A DNA stretch of 64,000 nucleotides. It comes from Shewanella profunda. Lineage in GTDB: Bacteria > Pseudomonadota > Gammaproteobacteria > Enterobacterales > Shewanellaceae. Where the stretch lies: positions 56,228 through 120,227 of the forward strand of contig NZ_JAKILG010000008.1 of NCBI RefSeq assembly GCF_023283765.1, in the 5' to 3' direction. This document shows positions 27,745 through 37,155 of the stretch, piece by piece. The notes below the pieces were generated by a model, which did no database searches, was not told where the DNA came from, and worked only from the letters and a program-made list of their open reading frames with translations. The position numbers and the translations under genes were made by a program. How positions within the stretch are numbered: position 1 is the first letter of the stretch; each line of letters opens with the position of its first letter.

Positions 27745-27921
27745 ATGGGAAAAAAGAATTTATTACTTTTTCCAGCCGTTGCTATTTCCTGTTTCCTACT
27801 TAGCGGATGTGGAAATAACGATAATGCCGAAACACCACAACCACAATTAGTCCCTGTGAACACAGGAACACTGAATATATGCAGTGAAATAGCTTCCAAT
27901 ATAATTTCAAAAACACTGTAG
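27745..27921 (+). CDS. Short putative lipoprotein, possibly a gene remnant
   Basis: 58 residues from ATG 27745 (starts MGKKNLLLFPAVAISCFLLS). A clear lipobox LLSGC gives a mature Cys followed by GNNDNAETPQPQ, a typical flexible linker. The frame stops after only ~35 mature residues (ending NIISKTL), so it may be a small lipoprotein or the front of a longer one that has decayed. The following 27922-28475 is AT-rich with no supported gene. The family is not recognised. Confidence 0.5.
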   Translation: MGKKNLLLFPAVAISCFLLSGCGNNDNAETPQPQLVPVNTGTLNICSEIASNIISKTL

Positions 27922-28303
27922 TACTGACTCACAAATGATTGCTGGTAATGTTGTATTGAGGTGGCATTTTCAATCACATTAGAAGTCATCTCCTCCAAAC
28001 ATATCCCTCTAAGTTAAGGATAAAATTATTGCCACAATAAGCCTTTACACCTCCCTATCCTATTAAAATCCAAACCATTTTTTGCAAAAACTTGATAACA
28101 AAAAAGCATTTAATGACATCCATTTTATTTCGGTAGTAGGGTTTACAAAAATAGTATCTATCAAAAAACACATGTCATTATTTAATAAAGAAAATCCTAT
28201 ATTAGTTTGTTTTAAAAGAGAATAATTATATTCACAGCTCAAAACTCCAGCGTTTTGTGAAGCACTGCAAAGATGTAATGAATAACACTTTTGGTTTATG
28301 GTC

Positions 28304-28318
28304 ATATGTCATACATTT
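28304..28318. promoter_or_regulatory. Candidate GntR/FCD operator upstream of the flavoprotein gene
   Basis: ATATGTCATACATTT contains ATGT-CAT-ACAT, a dyad with the GT-N3-AC spacing of FadR/FCD operators, and shares 13 of 15 bases with the site upstream of the porin gene. It lies about 160 bp before the flavoprotein start. Assignment to the local regulator is inference. Confidence 0.35.
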
Positions 28319-28475
28319 AAACGTATGTTGTTAGCGGGTGAAAATTTAATCACTTTCACACAACTGCACTTCCAGTTTTTAAAGCAAATAAATCATATGC
28401 GGTTATGGCCAGATCCAGTGTCATTGCTAACGGTGTCATATCTACCTTAGCAATGAGGACCCAAGGAGTATCAAA

Positions 28476-30155
28476 ATGAGTAAAGAGCATTCACAGAAAC
28501 CGAAAGAAATTGATCAGTACACTGCTAGCGTCCTTCAAAATGGTATATCTCGAAGAAGTTTCCTAACTCGAGCTGCGGTGGGAAGTGGTGGCTTAGCCTT
28601 TGCGAGTCTTGGTATTGGTTCTGCTAGCGCTGCACCACTCCAAGTTGGCACTGAATATGGTGAGATTGGTGGTGCAACATTAAACTTCCTACCTAAACCA
28701 AAGCCTATTGCAGACAAAGACATTGCAACAACCCAAACCTTTGATGTTGTTGTAGTCGGTGCTGGAGCTTCTGGTGTGCCTGCGGCTCTATCAGCCAGAG
28801 AAAGTGGTGCAACCGTTGCTTGTTTGCAAAAGCAAGCCATTCCTGTCTCTCAAGGAAACACCGGTTCAGGGATTGACCTAAAAAACAGTGATAAATCAGC
28901 AGTTGAAGCTATGGTGAGCCGTCTGATGGCGGATAATGCTCACCGTTCCCATCCAGGTCTTCTTAGACAGTGGGCTTACAATTCAGGTGAGGCAGTCACT
29001 TGGGTTATCGACCGAATGAAGCAAGGTGGCGGCCAGATTATTGACCAAGGCACTAAAGTGCAGCACGGTATTCGTGGTATTGCAGATGAAGGCGACCGTT
29101 TGAATTTTGTCACTTCTTTTTGCGGCCCTAAACCCTACACCACAGGTGATGCTATCCGCGCATTAGCTAAAACAGCAGAAAAAGCAGGCGTTAAGTTCTT
29201 CTTTAATACTCCGGCACAACAATTAGTCCAAGATGAATCAGGAAAAGTCATTGGAGTAATAGCTCAGACTCGTGATGGTAAGTATCACAAATACATGGCT
29301 AAGAAAGGTGTCATTCTGTCCTCTGGTGACTATCAAAACAACAAAGCTATGTGTGACTTTTTTATTCCTGAACTGAGAAATTTTGAACGTAAACAAATGG
29401 ATCGTACCGGTGATGGTTTTGCCATGGCCTATTGGGCGGGCGGTGTTATCGAACCCGTTGGCCACACCAAAATGTTGCACGACTTCGATGCAGGCCCTGC
29501 TTCCATGTGTGATATGCCATTCTTAGCGGTTAACCGCAAAGGTGAGCGCTTTGTGAATGAGAAGGTTGAGATGTCTCTGATGAACAACTACTTGAAAGAT
29601 GAGCAGAATGCGGGTCATTACTCTCAGGTATTTGATTCAGACTATATGACGCAAGCGAAGGATTGGCCCGGTCACCTCTATTCTCCTGAAGAACTTAAAG
29701 TCTACATGCCTGAAGTTCCTGGTGAGAAAAAAGGGGTATTTCCATCTTTGATCAACACCCATTCCGCTAACACGTTAGAAGAATTGGCAGTAAAGCTGGA
29801 ATGCGATCCAAAAACCTTTGTTGCCAGCGTTAACCGTTATAACGAGCTGTGCAAAAAAGGCAAAGATGAGGACTTCGGTAAACCTAGAAGCAAAATGGTA
29901 CCAGTGCTCAAACCACCGTTTTACGGTATTCACCGTCGTATGCGTATTTCTACTTTATGTTCAGGAATTCTCGTTAACGAAAATCACCAAGTACTTGATG
30001 CTGATGGTAAGGAAATTCCAGGTTTATTCATTGTTGGTAACCTCGGAGCTGGTTTCTATGGTGGCGTTGACTACCCATTAACCGTATTTGGCTTGTCTTT
30101 AGGTCGCTGCTACACCTTCGGCTATTTAGCTGGCAAATATGTAGCAAAACTATAG
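28476..30155 (+). CDS. Tat-exported FAD-binding reductase (fumarate reductase flavoprotein superfamily)
   Basis: 559 residues. A twin-arginine signal is read in GISRRSFLTRAAVGS (RR at 26-27). The FAD-binding Rossmann motif is DVVVVGAGASGVPAALSARE (about 90-109). NRKGERFVNEKVE contains the Arg in the position of the family's catalytic proton donor. The C-terminal block YGIHRRMRISTLCSG and GFYGGVDYPLTVFGLSLGR replaces the HTMGG and GGVHGANRLGG signatures of true fumarate reductases, so the substrate is probably another enoate or related compound. No haem domain is fused; a separate tetrahaem cytochrome gene follows after 69 bp. AAGGAG lies upstream of the ATG. Confidence 0.9.
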   Translation: MSKEHSQKPKEIDQYTASVLQNGISRRSFLTRAAVGSGGLAFASLGIGSASAAPLQVGTEYGEIGGATLNFLPKPKPIADKDIATTQTFDVVVVGAGASGVPAALSARESGATVACLQKQAIPVSQGNTGSGIDLKNSDKSAVEAMVSRLMADNAHRSHPGLLRQWAYNSGEAVTWVIDRMKQGGGQIIDQGTKVQHGIRGIADEGDRLNFVTSFCGPKPYTTGDAIRALAKTAEKAGVKFFFNTPAQQLVQDESGKVIGVIAQTRDGKYHKYMAKKGVILSSGDYQNNKAMCDFFIPELRNFERKQMDRTGDGFAMAYWAGGVIEPVGHTKMLHDFDAGPASMCDMPFLAVNRKGERFVNEKVEMSLMNNYLKDEQNAGHYSQVFDSDYMTQAKDWPGHLYSPEELKVYMPEVPGEKKGVFPSLINTHSANTLEELAVKLECDPKTFVASVNRYNELCKKGKDEDFGKPRSKMVPVLKPPFYGIHRRMRISTLCSGILVNENHQVLDADGKEIPGLFIVGNLGAGFYGGVDYPLTVFGLSLGRCYTFGYLAGKYVAKL

Positions 30156-30224
30156 AACACATAGTCATCAATAATGGATGCCTCACATTTTGGCATCCTG
30201 TGAAATGAATAATGGGATCAGACA

Positions 30225-30569
30225 ATGAAAAACTTAACGATTATATTGGCTATTATTTTGGGTATTTTCGCTGGCAGCGCAATAGCTAAAGAGAGTGCTT
30301 TACTCGATCAAACTCATATGGCGAAAGGAGTGAAATGTGCCAGTTGCCATGGTGCCGAAGAGCGACAAGCGGTGCCAATGCTAAAATGTGTGCAATGCCA
30401 CAATACTAAAAAGTTGGCGGAAAAAACGGCGGATGTAAAACCAACTAATCCCCATAAAAATAAACACTTCGACACTGAAACTGACTGCAGTAAATGCCAC
30501 CATATACACAAAAAATCTGAAAACTATTGTGTCAGTTGTCATCAACCATTTAATTTTGTGACTCCATAA
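30225..30569 (+). CDS. Periplasmic tetrahaem cytochrome c, partner of the flavoprotein
   Basis: 114 residues: a signal peptide (about 1-21) and four CXXCH motifs at C38, C55, C88 and C102. Size and spacing match the haem domain of flavocytochrome c fumarate reductases (class III-like small tetrahaem cytochromes), here encoded as a separate subunit. It should carry electrons from CymA-type quinol dehydrogenase cytochromes to the FAD of the upstream enzyme (inference from the family). It is cotranscribed with the flavoprotein gene, and a strong terminator follows. Confidence 0.93.
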   Translation: MKNLTIILAIILGIFAGSAIAKESALLDQTHMAKGVKCASCHGAEERQAVPMLKCVQCHNTKKLAEKTADVKPTNPHKNKHFDTETDCSKCHHIHKKSENYCVSCHQPFNFVTP

Positions 30570-30603
30570 GCTGCTCACACCACGCTTAAAAAACTAAAAT
30601 CAG

Positions 30604-30629
30604 AAAACCACCTTTAATGGTGGTTTTTT
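30604..30629. terminator. Bidirectional terminator between cytochrome and cyclase genes
   Basis: AAAACCACC / GGTGGTTTT arms with a TTTAAT loop and a TTTTTT tail on the plus strand, matched by an A-run upstream for the minus strand. Confidence 0.75.
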
Positions 30630-30690
30630 GTTCGAATAAAACACTGTACTCAAATTTAAATTAAGTAATAAAAAAGTAAACAAGCCAGTT

Positions 30691-31671
30691 TCATGATTCT
30701 GACGGCTGATAAAAGCAATAACCGTTTTTCCCTTGACGCTTCACTTGATACATTACCGCATCGGCACGCTCATAACTGTCAGTAAAACTATCGCCATCGT
30801 CGAAAATATCAATACCAATGCTAAGACCTATCTCCACTTCGAGCCCATCTAACAGGAAATTTTGTCGATACACATCAAGCAATGATTGAGCAAGTAGACG
30901 CAAAGAAGCCATCTCTGATGAAGGATGCAATATCACAAATTCGTCACCGCCAAATCTTGCTATCTGTGCGCTCTCGCCAGCATGCGATACCAGGGTATTG
31001 GCTACGTGTATCAGTAAGCAGTCGCCAAACTTATGCCCATGCCGATCATTCAATGCTTTAAACCCATCAAGATCGATAAACATTAATGCACCACGGGCAC
31101 CAGACAGTAACAATTCATCAAAGGCTTTAGTAATAGCTTGGCGATTCCATAAGTTGGTTAATGGATCGCGATGGGCCAGTTGCGCCAAACCAATTTGATA
31201 ACGTTTCTCTTGGGTGATATCGATATGACTCCCCATCATCCGCAGCGGTGTTCCATCAGCCAAGCGCTCAACAATACGCCCACGATCGGACACCCAAGTT
31301 ATGCTGCCATCTTTGTGTAGCATTCTGTGTACCGCTTGATAGTAATCGGCTTTACCACTCACATGATCTTCAAAGGCTTTTATCACCCATTCTTTGTCTT
31401 CTGGGTGTAATTTACTTTTCCAGATATCAACATGGGCTGCCAACTCTTCAGGACTAAACCCGAGCATTTCGCCCCAGCGCATGTTAAATATGGTTAAATT
31501 TCCGCTTGGAATATGCTGTTCCCATAGACACAAGCCATTACCATCAAGCGCTGCAAACAGCTTTTCTTCGGCACGGCGATTCAATGCCGTTAATTTAGTA
31601 TTTTCTTCTTTAAGCTGCGCAATTTCAGCCTCAAGCTGCCTGATTAACTGTGTTGCAGTATCCGAAGCCAC
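30691..31671 (-). CDS. PAS-GGDEF diguanylate cyclase
   Basis: 326 residues, cytoplasmic. A short coiled coil (about 8-35) leads to a PAS/PAC domain (about 38-155, FNMRWGEMLGFSPEELAAH, GSHIDITQEKR), then a GGDEF domain (about 165-322) with intact active site RFGGDEFVIL. The product would be cyclic di-GMP. The inhibitory RxxD site expected nine residues before GGDEF reads GESA, so feedback inhibition is probably absent. The PAS ligand is unknown. The likely start is GTG (31671) with AAGGAAA upstream. Confidence 0.92.
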   Translation of the reverse strand: MASDTATQLIRQLEAEIAQLKEENTKLTALNRRAEEKLFAALDGNGLCLWEQHIPSGNLTIFNMRWGEMLGFSPEELAAHVDIWKSKLHPEDKEWVIKAFEDHVSGKADYYQAVHRMLHKDGSITWVSDRGRIVERLADGTPLRMMGSHIDITQEKRYQIGLAQLAHRDPLTNLWNRQAITKAFDELLLSGARGALMFIDLDGFKALNDRHGHKFGDCLLIHVANTLVSHAGESAQIARFGGDEFVILHPSSEMASLRLLAQSLLDVYRQNFLLDGLEVEIGLSIGIDIFDDGDSFTDSYERADAVMYQVKRQGKNGYCFYQPSES

Positions 31672-31792
31672 GAGAATATTTTCCTTAATTAGGGCAATTC
31701 TATTCAGTTTAAAACACTCTTGGTAGAAGTCACATCTAAAGCGAGTTCAACAAATCACAGTAACATTTGCGCGCTTAGCGAATGTGATATCT

Positions 31793-32128
31793 TTAGTCGC
31801 GCGTTAGAACCTCTAGCAATTCAATTTCAAAAATGAGATTCGAGTGTGGCTTGATATGCGCCCCCACTTGACGCTCACCATAGGCAAGGTGGGCTGGTAC
31901 TAACAACTTACGTTTTCCCCCAATCTTCATCCCCATAATGCCTTGATCCCAACCTTTAATAACGCGGCCAGTGCCTATCACACATTGAAATGCTTGCCCG
32001 CGATCATAGGATGAGTCGAATTGGGTGCCATCTTCTAAGAAACCACGGTATTGGGTGGTGATCAGTGCACCTTTTACTGCCTCTTTACCTTCGCCAACTT
32101 GCAGATCGATTACTTCTAATTCAGTCAT
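31793..32128 (-). CDS. Cytoplasmic FKBP-type peptidyl-prolyl isomerase
   Basis: 111 residues from ATG 32128 (MTELEVIDLQVGEG); the frame is open further upstream but that part is unlike the family. It is a single FKBP12-like domain with TQYRGFLEDGTQFDSSYDRG, IKGWDQGIMGMKIGGKR and PAHLAYGERQVG, and no signal peptide. It catalyses prolyl isomerisation; active-site aromatic and Asp residues (FDSSYD, W) are present. It is only a catalytic domain, unlike the longer exported FKBP at 199-981. Confidence 0.9.
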   Translation of the reverse strand: MTELEVIDLQVGEGKEAVKGALITTQYRGFLEDGTQFDSSYDRGQAFQCVIGTGRVIKGWDQGIMGMKIGGKRKLLVPAHLAYGERQVGAHIKPHSNLIFEIELLEVLTRD

Positions 32129-32367
32129 TTTTCGCTCTCTTTTCTTTTCGCACTTAACAGATTGCACGATAGTTAACTCAGTACGGAATTTTATCACCGA
32201 CGACCGAGCTTGTCGGCGCTATTGAAGCATTTCTGCTGCTCTACTCACTTCTATATCATCCTGCATCATAAGTGCGCTATGGGCGATAAAATCAACGCTC
32301 CCCTTTAAATACCCGCCCATTAGCCCAATATATAAAACATATAGACGTTTTATTTTGGAGCCTTGCC

Positions 32368-32790
32368 ATGATCATTGCTTGCCCCCATTGCGATACGTTA
32401 AACCGCGTTCCCAATGAGCGTTTAAGCCAGCATCCCACTTGCGGTAAATGTAAGCTCAGTGTCTTTGCGGCAACGCCAATTGAACTCACTAGCGCAAACT
32501 TTGCCAACCATGCCAATAAATCTGAGTTACCCCTTGTGGTCGATTTTTGGGCCAGTTGGTGTGGACCCTGTAAAAGTTTTGCCCCCATATTTTCTGAGGC
32601 CGCTAAAACGTGGGAACCTCAATTTCGCTTCGGAAAAATTAATACTGAAGAGCAACAATCCCTCGCAGCCCAGTTTAGTATTCGCTCTATCCCAACGTTA
32701 ATGATTTTCAAGCAGGGGCATATACTCGCCCAACAAGCAGGGGCTTTGCCAAAATCGGCTTTCGATCAATGGTTAACAAACTATCGCTAA
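32368..32790 (+). CDS. trxC: Thioredoxin 2
   Basis: 140 residues. The N-terminal zinc-binding CPHC (5-8) and CGKC (25-28) pairs distinguish TrxC from TrxA. The thioredoxin domain carries FWASWCGPCKSFAP and the cis-Pro segment IRSIPTLMIF. It is a cytosolic disulfide reductase active under oxidative stress. GGAG lies 8 nt before the ATG; a terminator follows. Confidence 0.96.
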   Translation: MIIACPHCDTLNRVPNERLSQHPTCGKCKLSVFAATPIELTSANFANHANKSELPLVVDFWASWCGPCKSFAPIFSEAAKTWEPQFRFGKINTEEQQSLAAQFSIRSIPTLMIFKQGHILAQQAGALPKSAFDQWLTNYR

Positions 32791-32814
32791 TATCAATAGA
32801 ATATCGCATCCATA

Positions 32815-32844
32815 AAAATACCCAGCTAAACGCTGGGTATTTTA
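32815..32844. terminator. Bidirectional terminator between trxC and the DASS symporter gene
   Basis: AAAATACCCAGC / GCTGGGTATTTT arms with a TAAAC loop; T-run on both strands. Confidence 0.8.
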
Positions 32845-32870
32845 TTTACACTGAAGACTCAAGAACGAAG

Positions 32871-34271
32871 TTATACGTCCCAGAAGGTATGAGCGATAAT
32901 CCCTAATACAATCATGCTAATAAAGTTAATAATCATACCAACACGTACCATTTCCGATTGCTTAATATAGCCAGAACCATAAACGATAGCATTAGGCGGC
33001 GTCGCCACCGGCAACATAAAGGCACAGGAGGCAGCAATACCGATCAGCACAGATAACATCACTGGCGATACACCTAATGCCTCGGCAATCGCAGCAAATA
33101 CAGGCACTAACAATGCGGCACTGGCAGTATTACTGGCAAACTCAGTCAACATCACCACAAAGGCGATTACCGCAAAGACAAATAGCGACATATGGGTACT
33201 GCCAAAAATATCCGTCATCCAGTGGGCTAAAAAGATACTCGTTCCAGTAGTTTTAAGCACCGCACTCAAGGTTAAACCACCACCAAAGAGAATTAACACC
33301 CCCCAATCTGTTGTCGATTCAATCTTCTTCCAGCCCACAAGGCCTAAACCTGAGAGCAGCACTACAGCACCTAGGGCAACAATCGTATCGAACTGGGTAA
33401 TCCCTCCAAGTGCCTTTGCTAAAGGTACACTAAAAATCCAGCAACATACGGTCGCAAGGAAGATAAGAAGAGTGAATTTGCCTTGGAAAGTGAGCTTTTG
33501 ATCTTCAACATTTAGATCGCATTTTACCGATAGATCTGGCTTAAAGTACCAGTACAAAGCAATCAACATCATAGGCAGCATCAGGATCACCGTTGGGATA
33601 CCAAATTTTAGCCAATCGCTAAAACTCAAACCAACCTGAGCTGCTGCAATCGCATTAGGTGGGCTGCCAACCAGAGTACCAATCCCGCCGATGTTGGCCG
33701 AGTAGGCAATACCAAGCAGTAAGAATACGTAGGTATTGTGGTACTTTTCCCGATCTAACTGCTGCAAAATGCCTAAGGCTAGTGGCAACATCATCGCCGC
33801 AGTCGCAGTATTACTTATCCACATAGACAATAACGCTGTCACGCCAAATAGCATTAAACAAGCAATACTGAGTTTACCCTTTGAGGCCAGTAATAACTTT
33901 TGTGCTATCAGGGTATCAATCTTTTGGTGGTGCAGCGCGGCGGCGAGAACAAAGCCACCAAAGAATAAGTAAATGATGGGATTAGCAAAGTTACTCATCG
34001 CCTCATTAGTTTCAAATACTCCAAAAAACACGGCAAGAATAGGCACTAAAATCGCTGTAATACTGATATGAATGGCTTCTGTTAGCCAAAGAATGGCCGC
34101 AAATACCAGAATGGCCAGCCCAGTATTTACTCCTTGCTCGAAGGGTAAACCATAGTACAGTGCGAATAATAGGATAATATCAATCGCTAAAATCAGCATT
34201 TTCTGTTTATCTAGCCCAGCTGTTGCAGGTGCGTTATTGGGTGGAACTGTTGTTGATTGCTCTAAAGACAT
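32871..34271 (-). CDS. DASS/SLC13 family sodium-coupled anion symporter
   Basis: 466 residues from ATG 34271 (AAGG upstream); a longer reading from 34328 lacks family-like residues. It has about 12-13 membrane segments. The two repeat signatures are visible: [19 protein letters not shown] (sodium-site SNT motif) and [20 protein letters not shown] (second SNT), with [14 protein letters not shown] near the end. Family members import di- or tricarboxylates or sulfate; a C4-dicarboxylate is the best guess. A CRP-like site lies about 245 bp upstream. Confidence 0.92.
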   Translation of the reverse strand: MSLEQSTTVPPNNAPATAGLDKQKMLILAIDIILLFALYYGLPFEQGVNTGLAILVFAAILWLTEAIHISITAILVPILAVFFGVFETNEAMSNFANPIIYLFFGGFVLAAALHHQKIDTLIAQKLLLASKGKLSIACLMLFGVTALLSMWISNTATAAMMLPLALGILQQLDREKYHNTYVFLLLGIAYSANIGGIGTLVGSPPNAIAAAQVGLSFSDWLKFGIPTVILMLPMMLIALYWYFKPDLSVKCDLNVEDQKLTFQGKFTLLIFLATVCCWIFSVPLAKALGGITQFDTIVALGAVVLLSGLGLVGWKKIESTTDWGVLILFGGGLTLSAVLKTTGTSIFLAHWMTDIFGSTHMSLFVFAVIAFVVMLTEFASNTASAALLVPVFAAIAEALGVSPVMLSVLIGIAASCAFMLPVATPPNAIVYGSGYIKQSEMVRVGMIINFISMIVLGIIAHTFWDV

Positions 34272-34514
34272 GGTTACAACCTTAATACCATTACATTTTG
34301 AAGCAAATTTAGGGCATAGATCACACATGGCAAAGCGCTTTATTTTGTACTTTTACTACCTATCCACAACAAATATTGTCGATGCAGCCCACAAAAACAG
34401 CCGATTAGCGATAAAAATCACCAAGTCTTGATCGGCAAACCTGTTTTTAATTTTCAAACGAATAAAGATCGCACAAAACCTTACCTAGTCTGTAATTGAA
34501 TTAATGTTTAAAAC

Positions 34515-34530
34515 TGTGATCTCGATCCAA
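34515..34530. promoter_or_regulatory. CRP-like binding site
   Basis: TGTGA-TCTCGA-TCCAA: a perfect left half and a weaker right half, with flanking AAAC and CTT as in the consensus. It is in the 502-bp divergent region between the DASS symporter and rsuA genes; control of the symporter is more plausible than of rsuA. No other structure was picked out in 34272-34773. Confidence 0.4.
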
Positions 34531-34773
34531 CTTCGTTATTTAGCAAAGTGATACACCAAGTTGTGGCAATCCTAAGGTTGATGTGGACCCTATGTGCCAG
34601 CGGTTCTGCCTATGTCAAACCATAAATACCAAAGCAGCCAAAGGCACACAGCGTCATTAAACCCAGATTCTCGGCGTTAATCACTATTCTGAGCAGTTGC
34701 TTATCCTCCCTAAGTCGCGATAATGCAGCTTACTTAAACGCCTGTGCTCACAGCTCGCCCGAGATCTTTCACT

Positions 34774-35475
34774 ATGCGCCTCGATAAATTCCTCTGTAAA
34801 AGCACAGATCTGGATCGTGAAGCCGCCAATGCCGCCATCCTTAGCCACTCAGTCACAGTCAATGGTGCCACCGCGACAGACAGCGCGATGCAAGTTCATG
34901 AAAATAATGCCATCTGCCTTAATGGTCAGCGTCTATGTCCTCGCCCATCTCGCTATATTATGTTACACAAACCCACCGATACCTTGTGCTCAAATGTGGA
35001 TGGTGCCTACCCTTCGTTATTTCATCTGTTCGATATTGAGCGCGCATGTGATCTGCATATCGTTGGCCGCTTAGATGCGGATACCACAGGCTTAGTGCTG
35101 CTCACTGACGATGGCCGCTGGTCGTTTAATATCATCTCACCCCAATATCAGTGCGAAAAAGTCTACCGCGTACAACTGCGAGATCCGCTCAGCAGCGAAG
35201 CGACTAAAGCCATAGCCGCAAAGTTTGCCGCTGGCATCCAATTGCAGGGAGAGACCGCCCTCACCCTGCCGGCAAAGCTGCTGCAAGTGAATGAAAAAGA
35301 AGTGTTACTCACACTCATAGAAGGAAAATTCCATCAAGTTAAAAGGATGTTTGCCGCCGTGGGCAATAGAGTGATTGCCCTGCACCGGGCACAGATTGGT
35401 GCGGTCACATTAGATGTGAGTGTTGGGAAATGGCGCGACTTAAGCCGCGCCGAAATCGACAGTTTTATCGGTTAA
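34774..35475 (+). CDS. rsuA: 16S rRNA pseudouridine(516) synthase
   Basis: 233 residues from ATG 34774 (MRLDKFLCKSTDLDREAA), where the S4 RNA-binding domain (about 1-55) begins; the upstream ten codons are not family-like. The catalytic motif GRLDADTTGLVLLTDDG holds the active Asp, with KVYRVQL and EGKFHQVKRMFAAVGNRV. It converts U516 of 16S rRNA to pseudouridine during small-subunit maturation. The ribosome site is weak. Confidence 0.93.
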   Translation: MRLDKFLCKSTDLDREAANAAILSHSVTVNGATATDSAMQVHENNAICLNGQRLCPRPSRYIMLHKPTDTLCSNVDGAYPSLFHLFDIERACDLHIVGRLDADTTGLVLLTDDGRWSFNIISPQYQCEKVYRVQLRDPLSSEATKAIAAKFAAGIQLQGETALTLPAKLLQVNEKEVLLTLIEGKFHQVKRMFAAVGNRVIALHRAQIGAVTLDVSVGKWRDLSRAEIDSFIG

Positions 35476-35506
35476 CTTTAGGTTGAAGTTTGCCTGAGCC
35501 TTTTGC

Positions 35507-37150
35507 TTAAACCGGTACTTTTGGATCCGCAGCTGGCACTGCAGCATTAACATTCGATGTCTGTGACCGAATGGGCAATGCCCACACACTATCGTGAGGG
35601 CCATACAACGCACGTTGACGAGTTAATCGATAACCATAAAAGAACACGGCACTAAAGGCTAAAGCGATTAAATCAACCCCTAGGGTTGCCGTTGAATAAG
35701 GAGCCCACAGGCCAAGTTGTGGAAACACCAATGCCAACAACGAGGTTAATGGCATAGCCAATGTTGCCACAGCACAAAGCGGTAAAATAAGTAGCGCAGC
35801 CCGAGCGGCTCCCCGCCAAAAAGCGTAGGCCACTAAAAGCACAAATATCGAATAATAGGCGGATAAATAAACATAATTGATATTGCTGAAATAGGAATAA
35901 ACCCATTTACCCAGCAACATGCTGACCGCGAGCGCAGCGACTGAACCCAGACAGACCCCAACGGTTGCACTTGCCATCAACCGACTCGCACGGGACTGCT
36001 CAGCGGCTTGCTTTTTGCGGCGCTTTTCAAGCCAGAGTAAATTGCCGCTATAAAACAGAAATGCCCCACTTAAGCCTAAAAAGAAATACACCCAACGGCC
36101 AAGATCGCCACCAAAGCTACCAAAATGTAATCCAAAAAATACTGCCACAGTCCGCGACCAAATTCCCCCTTCGCTCGGATCAAAAGTACTATTCGAAACC
36201 GTCAGGGTATAAGGATGCATGTATAGATAATCGGTCACAGGTCCGCGCATAAAACCATCGGGGTTGTATAAACCTAAGCGCAAGGTGGCACGGGGATTAT
36301 CCAAGTTCATATAGGTCATTTCATTAACTTGGTAATCGGGAGCAAGTTCTTTGACCTTAGCTAACACAGTTTCAACACGCGGTAACTCGGTCAAAGAATA
36401 GAGTGTACGATCAGGCGCAGGTATCGCAAATAACGGTTTATCCCCATAGACAAGGTGTTTTAAACCATCATAAAGCTGATCGTGAAAAGCAAACACAATA
36501 ACAGTTAAGCTGATCACCAGATGAAAAGGTAAGCTAGTAATACCTATCAGATTATGCGCATCGAGCCAAAAGCGGTTTTCTCCCTTATTCTTACGCAGCG
36601 CAAAGAATGTTTTAGTCAGGCTAGGCAATAGGAAGATCACCCCAGAGACTAAAGCCAAGAAATACAAAAACGCTGCAATACCCAGCACATACACACCCGC
36701 TTGATCATGACCCACTTCGCCCGCAATTCCCGCGGTACGATGTAATTGGTCAACAAGCTCAGCCAACTCGCTTGGGGTACTCAATTGGGTCAATAACTGC
36801 CCTTGTTCATCTAAACTAGCATGCCAAATCTGGTTACTCATACTTAGCTCACGTTCGGAGCCTTGCTGATACCAAGTCATAGGCGATTGATGTTCATCAT
36901 GTAAACTCAGGCTAAACCCTGTCTTAGCCTTATCATCTTGGGCTAGCACCTGAGTGACTAAATCATCCAGTTTTTCAGCGGGAACCTGAGGTAAAGTCAA
37001 TGATGGAGGCATAGACCAAGCCTCAATCGCGCCCTTAAACATAGTGAGTGCACCAGCGTAAAAACCGATAAACAGCACTATTCCCGCGATAATCCCTGTC
37101 CAAGTATGGATTGATTGATAAATCCGTAACACATCACTACGTACTTTCAT
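35507..37150 (-). CDS. PepSY-associated membrane protein (FpvG-like, putative periplasmic iron reductase)
   Basis: 547 residues from ATG 37150; an in-frame GTG three codons upstream (37159) overlaps the stop of the next gene upstream. It begins with a membrane helix HTWTGIIAGIVLFIGFYAGA and has three further helices (about 165-190, 205-235 and 355-385) around a periplasmic PepSY-type region, then a hydrophobic C-terminal half. Transmembrane His residues suit haem binding. Related PepSY_TM proteins such as FpvG take part in reductive release of iron from siderophores. It forms an operon with the next two genes; a Fur-like site lies upstream. Confidence 0.85.
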   Translation of the reverse strand: MKVRSDVLRIYQSIHTWTGIIAGIVLFIGFYAGALTMFKGAIEAWSMPPSLTLPQVPAEKLDDLVTQVLAQDDKAKTGFSLSLHDEHQSPMTWYQQGSERELSMSNQIWHASLDEQGQLLTQLSTPSELAELVDQLHRTAGIAGEVGHDQAGVYVLGIAAFLYFLALVSGVIFLLPSLTKTFFALRKNKGENRFWLDAHNLIGITSLPFHLVISLTVIVFAFHDQLYDGLKHLVYGDKPLFAIPAPDRTLYSLTELPRVETVLAKVKELAPDYQVNEMTYMNLDNPRATLRLGLYNPDGFMRGPVTDYLYMHPYTLTVSNSTFDPSEGGIWSRTVAVFFGLHFGSFGGDLGRWVYFFLGLSGAFLFYSGNLLWLEKRRKKQAAEQSRASRLMASATVGVCLGSVAALAVSMLLGKWVYSYFSNINYVYLSAYYSIFVLLVAYAFWRGAARAALLILPLCAVATLAMPLTSLLALVFPQLGLWAPYSTATLGVDLIALAFSAVFFYGYRLTRQRALYGPHDSVWALPIRSQTSNVNAAVPAADPKVPV

Positions 37151-37155
37151 CCTGA

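Noticed and set aside
28063..28305. Minus-strand 80-codon frame between lipoprotein and flavoprotein genes
   Set aside because: No ribosome site, no family resemblance; low-complexity AT-rich context.
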